DNA of 7,015 bases, from NCBI GenBank assembly GCA_943323705.2, contig CALPIT020000138.1, positions 1 to 7,015 of the forward strand, read 5' to 3'. The position numbers and the translations under genes are program-made. This document shows, one piece after another, positions 1-5,158 of this stretch (the stretch's first letter is position 1; each line of letters begins with the position of its first letter). Origin of the DNA: Streptomyces griseus (lineage in GTDB: Bacteria > Bacteroidota > Bacteroidia > Chitinophagales > Chitinophagaceae). A model generated the notes under the pieces. The model was not told the DNA's origin. It worked only from the letters and a program-made list of their open reading frames with translations, and did not search any database.

Positions 1-1
1 A

Positions 2-1042
2 AACGAACAAGAGGACGACATTTCCGAATCGGAAGAACTTTATGAGAAATTATCAATTGTTGTTGATAAAGGACAAGAGCCTTTGCGCATTGATAAATTT
101 TTGATGGCCAGAGTTGAGGGTGCTACAAGAAATAAAATACAGCAAGCCATTGAAAACGAAATGGTGTTGGTTAATGAGGCGCCGATTAAAAACAACTACA
201 AAATAAAAGCAGGCGACAAAATTATCATTTTCGATAGTAGAAATCCGGAAACTTCTGAAATCGTTCCACAAAACATTCCACTAGAAATCGTTTATGAAGA
301 TGATGATTTGTTTGTCATCAATAAACCTGTGGGCATGGTAGCACATCCAGGAAGTGGCAATCCTGATCAAACATTATTGAATGCTGCGGCATTTCACCTC
401 AAGCAACAATTTCCTGATCTCGACGATTCTGTATTACCAAGATATGGCCTAGTTCACCGGATTGATAAAAATACCAGCGGATTGATGGTGATGGCAAAAA
501 CCAAAAAAGCTATGAGTGATCTGGCCAAGCAATTTTTCGACCATACGGTTCACAGAAGATATGTCGCTTTGGTTTGGGGAAATTTTGATGAAGAAGATGG
601 CACAATCGTAGCGCATGTGGGTCGTCACCAGCGCTTTAGAAAATTGTTCACCGCTTACCCTGAAGGCGATCATGGTAAAGACGCTACCACTCATTATAAA
701 GTACTAGAAAGATTTAATTATGTAACCTTGGTGGAATGTCGACTGGAAACAGGACGTACACATCAAATCAGAGTTCATATGCAATATATCGGTCACCCAT
801 TGTTCAGCGATGATTTTTATGGAGGTGATAGAATTGTAAAAGGAACCGTGTATACCAAATACAAACAGTTCGTTGATAATTGTTTTTCCATTTGCTCACG
901 TCAAGCCCTACACGCGAAAGAACTTGGCTTTATACATCCCACCACTAAAGAAAAAATGATATTTACCAGCAACCTTCCAGACGATATGGAACAGCTGATT
1001 GACAAATGGAGGAAGTATAGTAGGTTTAAGAATGAAGAGTGA
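2..1042 (+). CDS. rluD: RluD-family 23S rRNA pseudouridine synthase, 5'-truncated by the window edge
   Basis: Converts specific uridines of large-subunit rRNA to pseudouridine; the enzyme acts alone in the cytoplasm without a cofactor. The frame is open from base 2 and gives 346 in-window residues. They begin with an acidic stretch (NEQEDDISESEELYEK), then VVDKGQEPLRIDKFL, which opens an N-terminal S4 RNA-binding domain (about residues 28-75). The catalytic domain follows: NKPVGMVAHPG, then HRIDKNTSGLMV with the catalytic Asp at in-window residue 155 (bases 464-466), and ETGRTHQIRVHM near the C-terminus. A TTG at base 83 could be read as a start, but it cuts into the S4 domain and the homologous leader continues upstream, so the true start is outside the window. 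The TGA stop is 4 nt before a GC-rich palindrome. The gene converges on the secreted-protein gene. RluD is the best family match; the exact target uridines (RluD versus RluC-like) are not settled by sequence alone. Confidence 0.93.
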   Translation, partial: NEQEDDISESEELYEKLSIVVDKGQEPLRIDKFLMARVEGATRNKIQQAIENEMVLVNEAPIKNNYKIKAGDKIIIFDSRNPETSEIVPQNIPLEIVYEDDDLFVINKPVGMVAHPGSGNPDQTLLNAAAFHLKQQFPDLDDSVLPRYGLVHRIDKNTSGLMVMAKTKKAMSDLAKQFFDHTVHRRYVALVWGNFDEEDGTIVAHVGRHQRFRKLFTAYPEGDHGKDATTHYKVLERFNYVTLVECRLETGRTHQIRVHMQYIGHPLFSDDFYGGDRIVKGTVYTKYKQFVDNCFSICSRQALHAKELGFIHPTTKEKMIFTSNLPDDMEQLIDKWRKYSRFKNEE

Positions 1043-1046
1043 TAAA

Positions 1047-1072
1047 AGCCCCCTCCGTCCCCCAAAGGGGGA
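1047..1072 (+). repeat. GC-rich palindromic repeat, copy 1
   Basis: Copy 1 of a family found five times in this window: AG, a C5 tract, a short spacer, a second C5 tract, 2-3 A, then a G5 tract. TCCCCC (1058-1063) and GGGGGA (1067-1072) form a perfect 6-bp stem around an AAA loop. The spacer here is TCCGT where other copies have TCAAT. It begins 4 nt after the rluD stop, so it may act as a transcript-end hairpin. No proper T-run follows (AATTGTTT), so calling it an intrinsic terminator would be a stretch. Confidence 0.8.
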
Positions 1073-1090
1073 AATTGTTTGACGTTGGGG

Positions 1091-1122
1091 TTTGATAATT
1101 TGATGATTTGATAATTTGGTTA
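1091..1122. repeat. 8-bp-period tandem array (TTTGATAA type)
   Basis: Four consecutive octamers: TTTGATAA, TTTGATGA, TTTGATAA, TTTGGTTA. It is intergenic, between the converging rluD and secreted-protein genes. The reverse complement of this motif (ATCAAATT type) recurs at 4560-4583, so it is a dispersed motif and not a one-off. Confidence 0.75.
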
Positions 1123-1130
1123 TTGATAGA

Positions 1131-1246
1131 GCCTATTCGCAACAATCCAATAAAACACAATCAAAGTCCCCCTTGGGGGATCTAGGGGGCCTATTCGCAC
1201 CAATCCAACAAAACATAATCAAAGTCCCCCTTGGGGGATTGAGGGG
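1131..1246. repeat. Two direct copies of a 58-bp unit, each containing a GC palindrome
   Basis: Unit 1 (1131-1188) and unit 2 (1189-1246) both begin GCCTATTCGCA and run through AATCAAAGTCCCCCTTGGGG to the next GGGG. I count five differences in 58 positions by eye. They are exactly head-to-tail. Each unit carries one reverse-oriented copy of the C5/G5 palindrome, so one palindrome was copied together with about 30 bp of AT-rich flank. Confidence 0.9.
1165..1190 (-). repeat. GC-rich palindromic repeat, copy 2 (reverse orientation)
   Basis: Reverse-complement orientation relative to copies 1, 4 and 5. TCCCCC (1167-1172) pairs with GGGGGA (1175-1180) around TT. A second G5 tract (1185-1189) could pair with the same C5 tract instead. 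The spacer between the G tracts is ATCTA. Confidence 0.8.
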
Positions 1247-1249
1247 GCT
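1223..1249 (-). repeat. GC-rich palindromic repeat, copy 3 (reverse orientation)
   Basis: Same structure as copy 2 with the spacer ATTGA. Its reverse complement matches copy 5 at the right edge except that copy 5 has AAA and this copy AA between the C5 and G5 tracts. It ends 1 nt before the stop codon of the secreted-protein gene (1251-1253), which is transcribed leftward into it. Confidence 0.8.
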
Positions 1250-1250
1250 G

Positions 1251-2192
1251 CTACTCAAAGTCAAATAACGTCGCCGTAAAAACACCTCTCTCCCGTTTTT
1301 TAAAAATGGCTTTCCAATTTCCATTATACCTGATTAAAGAGGGCACGTTGAGTTCTTTAAATTTTGTCATCTGCACTTCCATATTTACATTGAAATCATA
1401 AACCCCTGCATTAAAACTTAAAGAATAATTGCGGGCTACAATTTCAAAGTTGTTGTCATTAAACCAAGTTGTCATTTCATCAACGATCACATCATCTTCA
1501 AAACCGGGTTTCACTTTTTGTTTGAAAACATAACAGCTTGTTTTATTGTACTCTTCCATACTGATAGACATATCATAAGCATTGGCAAGACCTTCATCAA
1601 AAATCGCTGTCTTATTGCTCATAAATGGCAGCCCATTGATTTTCTTTCCAGGATTGAAGAATAACATTTTCAATTGTTCTTTGTGCTTGTCCATTCCTTT
1701 CTTATCATTCAATGAAAACTGAGTATTACCAATAGTGTTGGTTTCATTGCAAACTTTTCCTTGTGTAAAAAACAATGAAGCATAAAGTTGAGCCGTATAA
1801 TAATTGTATTGATGTTGTTCATTGTAAATATCGCCCGAATGTTCTTCTTCCATGGTTTTCATGGAACGGCAATTGGATTCCCGAATTTGCTTTGTTTTGC
1901 TGTGTAAATAAGCAATTTGCTTTTTGTTTTTATCCTGCATTCTTATATCATTGATAGCAGAATATCCCAATATCCTGAGGTTTTTAAATGCTTTATAAAA
2001 ACTGGTATCTGATTTTACTTTTTGAATAAATACAGGAACATTTAGTTTGGTATCGATAACAACCGGAGATAAGGTTACATAATGGTTGTTGACGACAATA
2101 ATGGTATCGTTTTTTTGCTGCGCACAAACTGTAATACAAATGCAAAATAAAATGATTGAACAAAAGGCTTTTAGAAGATGGGAAACCTTCAT
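1251..2192 (-). CDS. Conserved-looking secreted protein of unknown function
   Basis: The protein has 313 residues. A classical signal peptide is visible: a basic start (MKVSHLLK), a hydrophobic core (about residues 9-22) and a likely signal peptidase I cut after VCA (residue 24), which leaves a periplasmic, outer-membrane-associated or exported protein of about 289 residues. The Cys residues in the signal region do not make a good lipobox. There are no further membrane segments. The middle (about 90-190) is polar and rich in K, N and Q. The C-terminal third (about 218-310) looks like a run of beta-strands, including VDEMTTWFNDNNFEIVARNY and SLIRYNGNWKAIFKKRERGV. That layout suggests, without proof, a LolA-like or GLPGLI-like beta-sheet lipid- or protein-handling fold. 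I do not recognise a named family. The start is 6 nt after the def stop, so the two are almost certainly co-transcribed; no Shine-Dalgarno is visible. Confidence 0.85.
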   Translation of the reverse strand: MKVSHLLKAFCSIILFCICITVCAQQKNDTIIVVNNHYVTLSPVVIDTKLNVPVFIQKVKSDTSFYKAFKNLRILGYSAINDIRMQDKNKKQIAYLHSKTKQIRESNCRSMKTMEEEHSGDIYNEQHQYNYYTAQLYASLFFTQGKVCNETNTIGNTQFSLNDKKGMDKHKEQLKMLFFNPGKKINGLPFMSNKTAIFDEGLANAYDMSISMEEYNKTSCYVFKQKVKPGFEDDVIVDEMTTWFNDNNFEIVARNYSLSFNAGVYDFNVNMEVQMTKFKELNVPSLIRYNGNWKAIFKKRERGVFTATLFDFE

Positions 2193-2198
2193 GACAAT

Positions 2199-2777
2199 TT
2201 ATTTATGAAAAATCATTCTATAATCTGATTTGATTTTTCCTTTACTGATATCATCCAATTTTCTTTTGAGTAAAGTTCTTTTCAATGGAGAAATATGGTC
2301 GATAAAAAGTTTACCATCAATATGATCGTATTCATGTAAAATGATTCTCGCTGTAAGTCCATTGAAAGTCTTTTTATGAAAGTTGAAATTTTCATCTTCA
2401 AATTCAATGGTTACAGATTGATGACGCAAGATATCTTCTCTAACTCTGGGAATACTCAAACAACCTTCATTGTAACTCCATTTTTGACCATCCAATGAAA
2501 CAATATGAGCATTGATGAAAACACCTTTGTAACCAGGTTCATCAGGATACATTCCTTTTTCATCTTCATCCTGATTTTCGAATATCTGAGCACTATCCAT
2601 CACGAATAAACGAATATCTCTGTTAATTTGAGGAGCTGCTAATCCTACTCCATTGCTGTTGTACATGGTTTCCCACATATCAGCAAGCAATTGACTCAAT
2701 CCTGAATAATCAGTATCGATATCAGTTGCAACTTTTCTTAAAACAGGAGAGCCGTAGGCTACAATGGGTAAAATCAT
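2199..2777 (-). CDS. def: Peptide deformylase
   Basis: Removes the formyl group from the initiator methionine of nascent proteins at the ribosome exit; an essential Fe(II)-dependent hydrolase in most bacteria. At 192 residues it has the usual size, and all three family motifs are present: motif I GVGLAAPQ (residues 43-50), motif II EGCLS (104-108, metal ligand Cys106) and motif III HEYDH (148-152, metal ligands His148 and His152, catalytic Glu149). An acidic insertion follows motif I (about 66-82, FENQDEDEKGMYPDE), a variation I associate with Bacteroidota deformylases. The chosen ATG gives MILPIVAYGSPVLRK, the standard N-terminus. No formyltransferase gene lies beside it; it leads a tight pair with the secreted-protein gene and stands 222 nt downstream of ruvX. 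Confidence 0.97.
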   Translation of the reverse strand: MILPIVAYGSPVLRKVATDIDTDYSGLSQLLADMWETMYNSNGVGLAAPQINRDIRLFVMDSAQIFENQDEDEKGMYPDEPGYKGVFINAHIVSLDGQKWSYNEGCLSIPRVREDILRHQSVTIEFEDENFNFHKKTFNGLTARIILHEYDHIDGKLFIDHISPLKRTLLKRKLDDISKGKIKSDYRMIFHK

Positions 2778-2797
2778 TTGATGTTATTTTCGATGTG

Positions 2798-2805
2798 CAA
2801 ATGTA
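2798..2805 (-). promoter_or_regulatory. Possible -7 promoter box for def
   Basis: On the minus strand these bases read TACATTTG, a full match to the Bacteroidota -7 consensus TAnnTTTG, ending 20 nt before the def ATG. No convincing TTTG -33 box lies about 19-21 nt upstream, where the sequence is CA-rich repeat. It is a plausible promoter for def and the downstream secreted-protein gene, resting on one box only. Confidence 0.4.
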
Positions 2806-2811
2806 GAGAAT

Positions 2812-2845
2812 GTTTGTTGTTTTTTGTTTGTTGTTTGTTGTTTGA
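2812..2845. repeat. 7-bp-period tandem array (GTTTGTT type)
   Basis: Heptamers in strict phase: GTTTGTT, GTTTTTT, GTTTGTT, GTTTGTT, then GTTTGA running into the palindrome at 2846. It lies 35 nt upstream of the def start, on the side where a promoter would sit. Read in the direction of transcription it is CAAAC-rich and contains no G. Confidence 0.75.
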
Positions 2846-2873
2846 AGCCCCCTCAATCCCCCAAGGGGGAAGT
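2846..2873 (+). repeat. GC-rich palindromic repeat, copy 4
   Basis: AG, CCCCCTCAATCCCCC, AA, GGGGG, AAGT. The second C5 tract (2858-2862) and the G5 tract (2865-2869) form the stem; the first C5 tract (2848-2852) can compete for the same G tract. It lies in the ruvX-def gap, directly joined to a heptamer array. Confidence 0.8.
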
Positions 2874-2893
2874 TGATGACCGTTTATTATTTT

Positions 2894-2938
2894 GTTCAAA
2901 AAGTTCAATAGGTTTAACGGGTTCAAAGGGTTTGTCCA
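2894..2938. repeat. 9-bp-period tandem array (GTTCAANNG type)
   Basis: Five consecutive nonamers: GTTCAAAAA, GTTCAATAG, GTTTAACGG, GTTCAAAGG, GTTTGTCCA. The first three bases are GTT in every unit and positions 4-6 are mostly CAA. Degenerate but in strict register; intergenic between ruvX and def. Confidence 0.65.
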
Positions 2939-2956
2939 ATTCGTTTATGTCTAATT

Positions 2957-2998
2957 TTTAATCTTTTTACTTCTCAATTTTGAATTTTGAATTATTAA
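2957..2998. repeat. Degenerate 7-bp-period array abutting the ruvX stop
   Basis: Reads in heptamers as TTTAATC, TTTTTAC, TTCTCAA, TTTTGAA, TTTTGAA, TTATTAA. The last three or four units are convincing; the first two are weak. It ends 1 nt before the ruvX stop codon (3000-3002). Confidence 0.55.
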
Positions 2999-2999
2999 T

Positions 3000-3413
3000 C
3001 TATCCCAAACTCTGCAAATACTCCTGTAATAAAATAGTGGCGGCGATTTCATCTACTAATTTCTTATCTCTTCTGTCTTTCTTTTTCAATCCCATTTGCA
3101 ACATAGCGTCTTTTGCCATTTTGGAAGTATATCTTTCATCTACATCTTTTACCGGAATTTGAGGGAATTCTTTTTTTATGGCTGCAATGGCTTTTTTGGC
3201 TAGTGGCGTTCCGTGTGTATCCGACTCATCCCAGTTTTTAGGTAATCCCACCAATATCAATTCTACTTGTTCTTCTTTGACATATTTTTTTAAAAAAGGA
3301 ATCAAATCAGGAGAAGATATTGTCGTAAGTCCTGTAGCGATGATTTGTAACGGATCGGTAACGGCGATGCCTGTTCTTTTGCCTCCGTAATCAATCGCCA
3401 TTATTCTTGCCAT
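3000..3413 (-). CDS. ruvX: RuvX/YqgF-family nuclease (Holliday junction resolvase-like, pre-16S rRNA processing)
   Basis: A small RNase H-fold nuclease of 137 residues, the typical family length. Members are implicated in 5'-end maturation of 16S rRNA and resemble Holliday junction resolvases; the relative weight of the two roles varies between species. Family landmarks are AIDYGGKRTGIAVTD (6-20, acidic Asp8), the strand LILVGLPKN (52-60), VDERYTS (91-97, Glu93) and LVDEIAATILLQEYL (119-133, Asp121). Asp8, Glu93 and Asp121 fit the acidic metal-binding set. The ATG gives the standard MARIMAIDYG start and follows an A-rich stretch (ATTCAAAAA) rather than a Shine-Dalgarno. It starts 9 nt after the UbiA stop, so it is almost certainly in the same transcript. 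Confidence 0.95.
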   Translation of the reverse strand: MARIMAIDYGGKRTGIAVTDPLQIIATGLTTISSPDLIPFLKKYVKEEQVELILVGLPKNWDESDTHGTPLAKKAIAAIKKEFPQIPVKDVDERYTSKMAKDAMLQMGLKKKDRRDKKLVDEIAATILLQEYLQSLG

Positions 3414-3422
3414 TTTTTGAAT

Positions 3423-4322
3423 TTATGAATTTGAAAATATATCTATGATTACAAAAATTGAATACACCACCGATGCGATGCCATTGGCAGTCATGAATGC
3501 AATGTTTACTTTACTTAAATCATTAGGTTTTACAATGGAATGCTGATAAATCAACATCGCAATGAATACAGCCCCTCCTATCCAATACCAAATGGCATTC
3601 AAATAAAAGTAACCGATTGAAAGTACAAGCAAAGCTGTTACAACATGTAAGAAAGTTGAAAAAAGCAATGCACTTTTTTTTCCCATCATCACTGGAATGG
3701 AATTTAAATTATTTTCTCTGTCGAAGGCTTCATCTTGTAAAGCGTATATGATATCAAACCCACTTACCCATGTGAATACAATCAACGAAAACAAAATGGG
3801 GACTAAATTAAATACACCTGTTAAAGCCAAAAATGCACCAATTGGCGCCAAGCTCAATCCCAAGCCTAATACCAAATGGCAAAGCGCAGTAATTCGTTTT
3901 GTGTAAGAATAAAAAAGAATCACAAACAAAGCGACGAAGCTCAAATAGAAACAAAGAGTATTGATAAAAAACGTTGTTGCGATAAAAAGCAGACTGCAAA
4001 TAACGGTGAATAAAAGTGCATTCTTTGGGCTGATAATTCCGGCAGGTATTTCTCTGATGGCAGTTCTTGGATTTTTTGCATCAATCTTATAATCCAAATA
4101 ACGATTGAAAGCCATCGCAGCACTTCGAGCAAATACCATACACAAGACTACAAGCAAAAACAAAACGCCCATTCTTTTAGAATCCGGCATTGTATCAAAC
4201 CCTAGCGCATGCAATTCTTTAATAAATCTCCATCCCAGAAAAAAACCAATCATGGCAAAAGGCATTGCGAAGATGGTATGGGAGAATTTTATTAAGGAAA
4301 GATATTTTTTTATGGATTCCAT
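3423..4322 (-). CDS. UbiA-family aromatic prenyltransferase (4-hydroxybenzoate polyprenyltransferase-like; possibly MqnP)
   Basis: An integral inner-membrane enzyme that attaches a polyprenyl chain to an aromatic acceptor using Mg2+. The protein has 299 residues with about eight hydrophobic segments. The first Asp-rich motif is NRYLDYKIDAKNPRT (73-87; Asn73, Asp77, Asp81) and the second is YALQDEAFDREN (193-204; Asp197, Asp201), both as expected for UbiA. The N-terminal LIKFSHTIFAMPFA is typical of the branch often labelled 4-hydroxybenzoate octaprenyltransferase. Most Bacteroidota use menaquinone and not ubiquinone, so the acceptor may be a futalosine-pathway intermediate (an MqnP-like role) or another aromatic compound. 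The classical MenA reaction is possible, but the Asp motifs look more like the UbiA/MqnP branch. It precedes ruvX by 9 nt and is separated from the methyltransferase by 246 nt of repeats. Confidence 0.9.
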   Translation of the reverse strand: MESIKKYLSLIKFSHTIFAMPFAMIGFFLGWRFIKELHALGFDTMPDSKRMGVLFLLVVLCMVFARSAAMAFNRYLDYKIDAKNPRTAIREIPAGIISPKNALLFTVICSLLFIATTFFINTLCFYLSFVALFVILFYSYTKRITALCHLVLGLGLSLAPIGAFLALTGVFNLVPILFSLIVFTWVSGFDIIYALQDEAFDRENNLNSIPVMMGKKSALLFSTFLHVVTALLVLSIGYFYLNAIWYWIGGAVFIAMLIYQHSIVKPNDLSKVNIAFMTANGIASVVYSIFVIIDIFSNS

Positions 4323-4335
4323 TAAATCTGTGATT

Positions 4336-4405
4336 GTTTGGCGTTTGGGGTTTGGCGTTTATTGTTTGTGGTTTGTTGTTTGTGGTTTGTGGTTTGTGGT
4401 TTTTC
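4336..4405. repeat. Ten-unit 7-bp tandem array (GTTTGTG type)
   Basis: Ten heptamers in perfect register: GTTTGGC, GTTTGGG, GTTTGGC, GTTTATT, GTTTGTG, GTTTGTT, three times GTTTGTG, and GTTTTTC. Every unit begins GTTT and most begin GTTTG. The array starts 14 nt upstream of the UbiA gene start. Read in the direction of transcription (minus) it is CAAAC-rich with very few G, so the RNA should be unstructured. Confidence 0.9.
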
Positions 4406-4408
4406 TGA

Positions 4409-4445
4409 GCAATGTCTCCTGAAAGGGACGTTGCGTTTTTCTTTT
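4409..4445 (+). terminator. Hairpin followed by a T-run (terminator-like on the plus strand, or a palindromic repeat)
   Basis: GCAA, T, GTC, bulged T, CCT (4409-4420) pairs with AGG, GAC, G, TTGC (4424-4434) around GAA: a stem of about 11 bp with one G-T wobble and one bulge. It is followed on the plus strand by GTTTTTCTTTT. By shape it is a good intrinsic terminator for rightward transcription, yet the genes on both sides run leftward. On the minus strand no T-run follows. It could stop antisense transcription, or be a second dispersed palindrome family unrelated to termination. Confidence 0.5.
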
Positions 4446-4486
4446 GAAAGATAGTATTCTTTTTTTCTTTGTTGTTTGTTTGGTTT

Positions 4487-4528
4487 ATCCAGTATCTAGC
4501 ATCCAGTATCTAGTATCTAGAATCCAAA
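4487..4528. repeat. Six-unit 7-bp tandem array (ATCTAGT/ATCCAGT type)
   Basis: Heptamers in register: ATCCAGT, ATCTAGC, ATCCAGT, ATCTAGT, ATCTAGA, ATCCAAA. All begin ATC. Three carry the palindrome CTAG (4496, 4510, 4517). The sequence is unrelated to the GTTTG-type arrays, but the period is the same. Confidence 0.85.
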
Positions 4529-4559
4529 ATCATAACCTATTGAACAAAATTAACCCATC

Positions 4560-4583
4560 ATCAAATTTTCAAATTGCCAAATC
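4560..4583. repeat. 8-bp-period array overlapping the end of the methyltransferase gene
   Basis: Octamers ATCAAATT, TTCAAATT, GCCAAATC; the reverse complement of the type seen at 1091-1122. The stop codon of the leftward methyltransferase gene (4569-4571) and its last codons lie within the array. Confidence 0.6.
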
Positions 4584-5114
4584 ACCTTTCATCCTCGTCC
4601 TAATGATCTCCCACAGCACCACACCCGCAGCTGTTGCGATGTTTAAGGAGTGCTTCATACCTAACTGAGGAATTTCAATACAACCATCACAAGCTAGTAT
4701 GGTATCTTGTTCTACTCCAGTTACTTCATTGCCAAAAACTACTGCAATTTTATCATTGATATCGAATTGAATTTTTTCTAGAGACAGACTATCTTTTACT
4801 TGTTCAACAGCAAATACTTTATAGCCAATTGATTTTAAATGAGTAATCGCTTCTTGTGCATTGGGGAAATATTTCCAATCTACAGAATCTTCGGCACCTA
4901 ATGCTGTTTTCTTAATTTCTTTATGAGGAGGTTGAGCGGTATAACCTGTAAGAAAAATCCCTTCCAATAGAAATGCATCTGAAGTACGAAATACGCTTCC
5001 CACATTGTAGGCGCTTCTGATATTCTCCAATACTGCTATAACAGGTGTTTTCTCCGAGCGTTTGAATTCTTCGGTAGTCTTCCTGTTGAGCTCTTCCATG
5101 CTTAATTTTTGCAT
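4569..5114 (-). CDS. SpoU/TrmH-family RNA 2'-O-ribose methyltransferase
   Basis: Transfers a methyl group from S-adenosylmethionine to a ribose 2'-hydroxyl in tRNA or rRNA; a cytoplasmic, normally dimeric SPOUT-fold enzyme with a C-terminal trefoil knot. The protein has 181 residues. All three SpoU motifs are present: motif 1 LENIRSAYNVGSVFRTSDAF (29-48; Asn31, Arg43), motif 2 VVFGNEVTGV (125-134; Glu130) and motif 3 IEIPQLGMKHSLNIATAAGV (146-165; Ser156, Asn158). The N-terminal extension is short and has no RNA-binding L30e-like domain, as in minimal TrmH/TrmL-type enzymes. The substrate (tRNA Gm18, tRNA position 34 or rRNA) cannot be fixed from the sequence. The start at 5114 is used; Met6 is an in-frame alternative. 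It lies 43 nt downstream of pyrG. The last four codons (D178-I181) and the stop fall in an 8-bp repeat array, so the C-terminal tail is probably a recent addition or replacement. Confidence 0.93.
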   Translation of the reverse strand: MQKLSMEELNRKTTEEFKRSEKTPVIAVLENIRSAYNVGSVFRTSDAFLLEGIFLTGYTAQPPHKEIKKTALGAEDSVDWKYFPNAQEAITHLKSIGYKVFAVEQVKDSLSLEKIQFDINDKIAVVFGNEVTGVEQDTILACDGCIEIPQLGMKHSLNIATAAGVVLWEIIRTRMKGDLAI

Positions 5115-5118
5115 GGTG

Positions 5119-5126
5119 CAAATTTA
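5119..5126 (-). promoter_or_regulatory. Possible -7 box very close to the methyltransferase start
   Basis: The minus strand reads TAAATTTG, matching TAnnTTTG, but it ends only 4 nt before the ATG at 5114. Transcription from it would start at or within a few bases of that ATG, giving a leaderless mRNA or translation from Met6. No clear -33 TTTG box is visible, so a chance match in AT-rich DNA is likely. Confidence 0.2.
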
Positions 5127-5136
5127 AGGCAACGAT

Positions 5137-5158
5137 GTTAATTAAAGAGAGAATTAAC
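5137..5158. repeat. AT-rich inverted repeat at the pyrG stop
   Basis: GTTAATT (5137-5143) and AATTAAC (5152-5158) form a perfect 7-bp inverted repeat around AAAGAGAG. The right arm includes one base of the pyrG stop codon. With one G-C pair in the stem and no T-run beyond it, it is a weak hairpin at best; it may be a protein-binding palindrome or chance. Confidence 0.35.

Noticed and set aside
1131..1249. Insertion-sequence remnant or MITE with terminal inverted repeats
   Set aside because: No target-site duplication or transposase fragment is visible; the structure is a direct duplication around palindromes.
1133..1324. Minus-strand open frame of 63 codons across the 58-bp duplication
   Set aside because: It runs through the repeats and into the 3' end of the secreted-protein gene in another frame; the Pro/Arg-rich product is a by-product of the C/G tracts.
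2980..3390. Plus-strand open frames opposite ruvX
   Set aside because: They are antisense to a clear RuvX/YqgF gene, have no family motifs and begin in or near the intergenic repeat.
4336..4528. CRISPR array
   Set aside because: Units are 7 bp and contiguous with no unique spacers, and no cas genes are present.
4105..4668. Plus-strand frames spanning the UbiA start, the repeat gap and the methyltransferase end
   Set aside because: They are open only because the T/G-rich repeats lack stops in that frame; low-complexity products and overlap with real genes on the other strand.
4921..5121. Second minus-strand frame starting just upstream of the methyltransferase start
   Set aside because: It is an out-of-frame shadow of the methyltransferase N-terminal region; the in-frame protein carries all the SpoU motifs.
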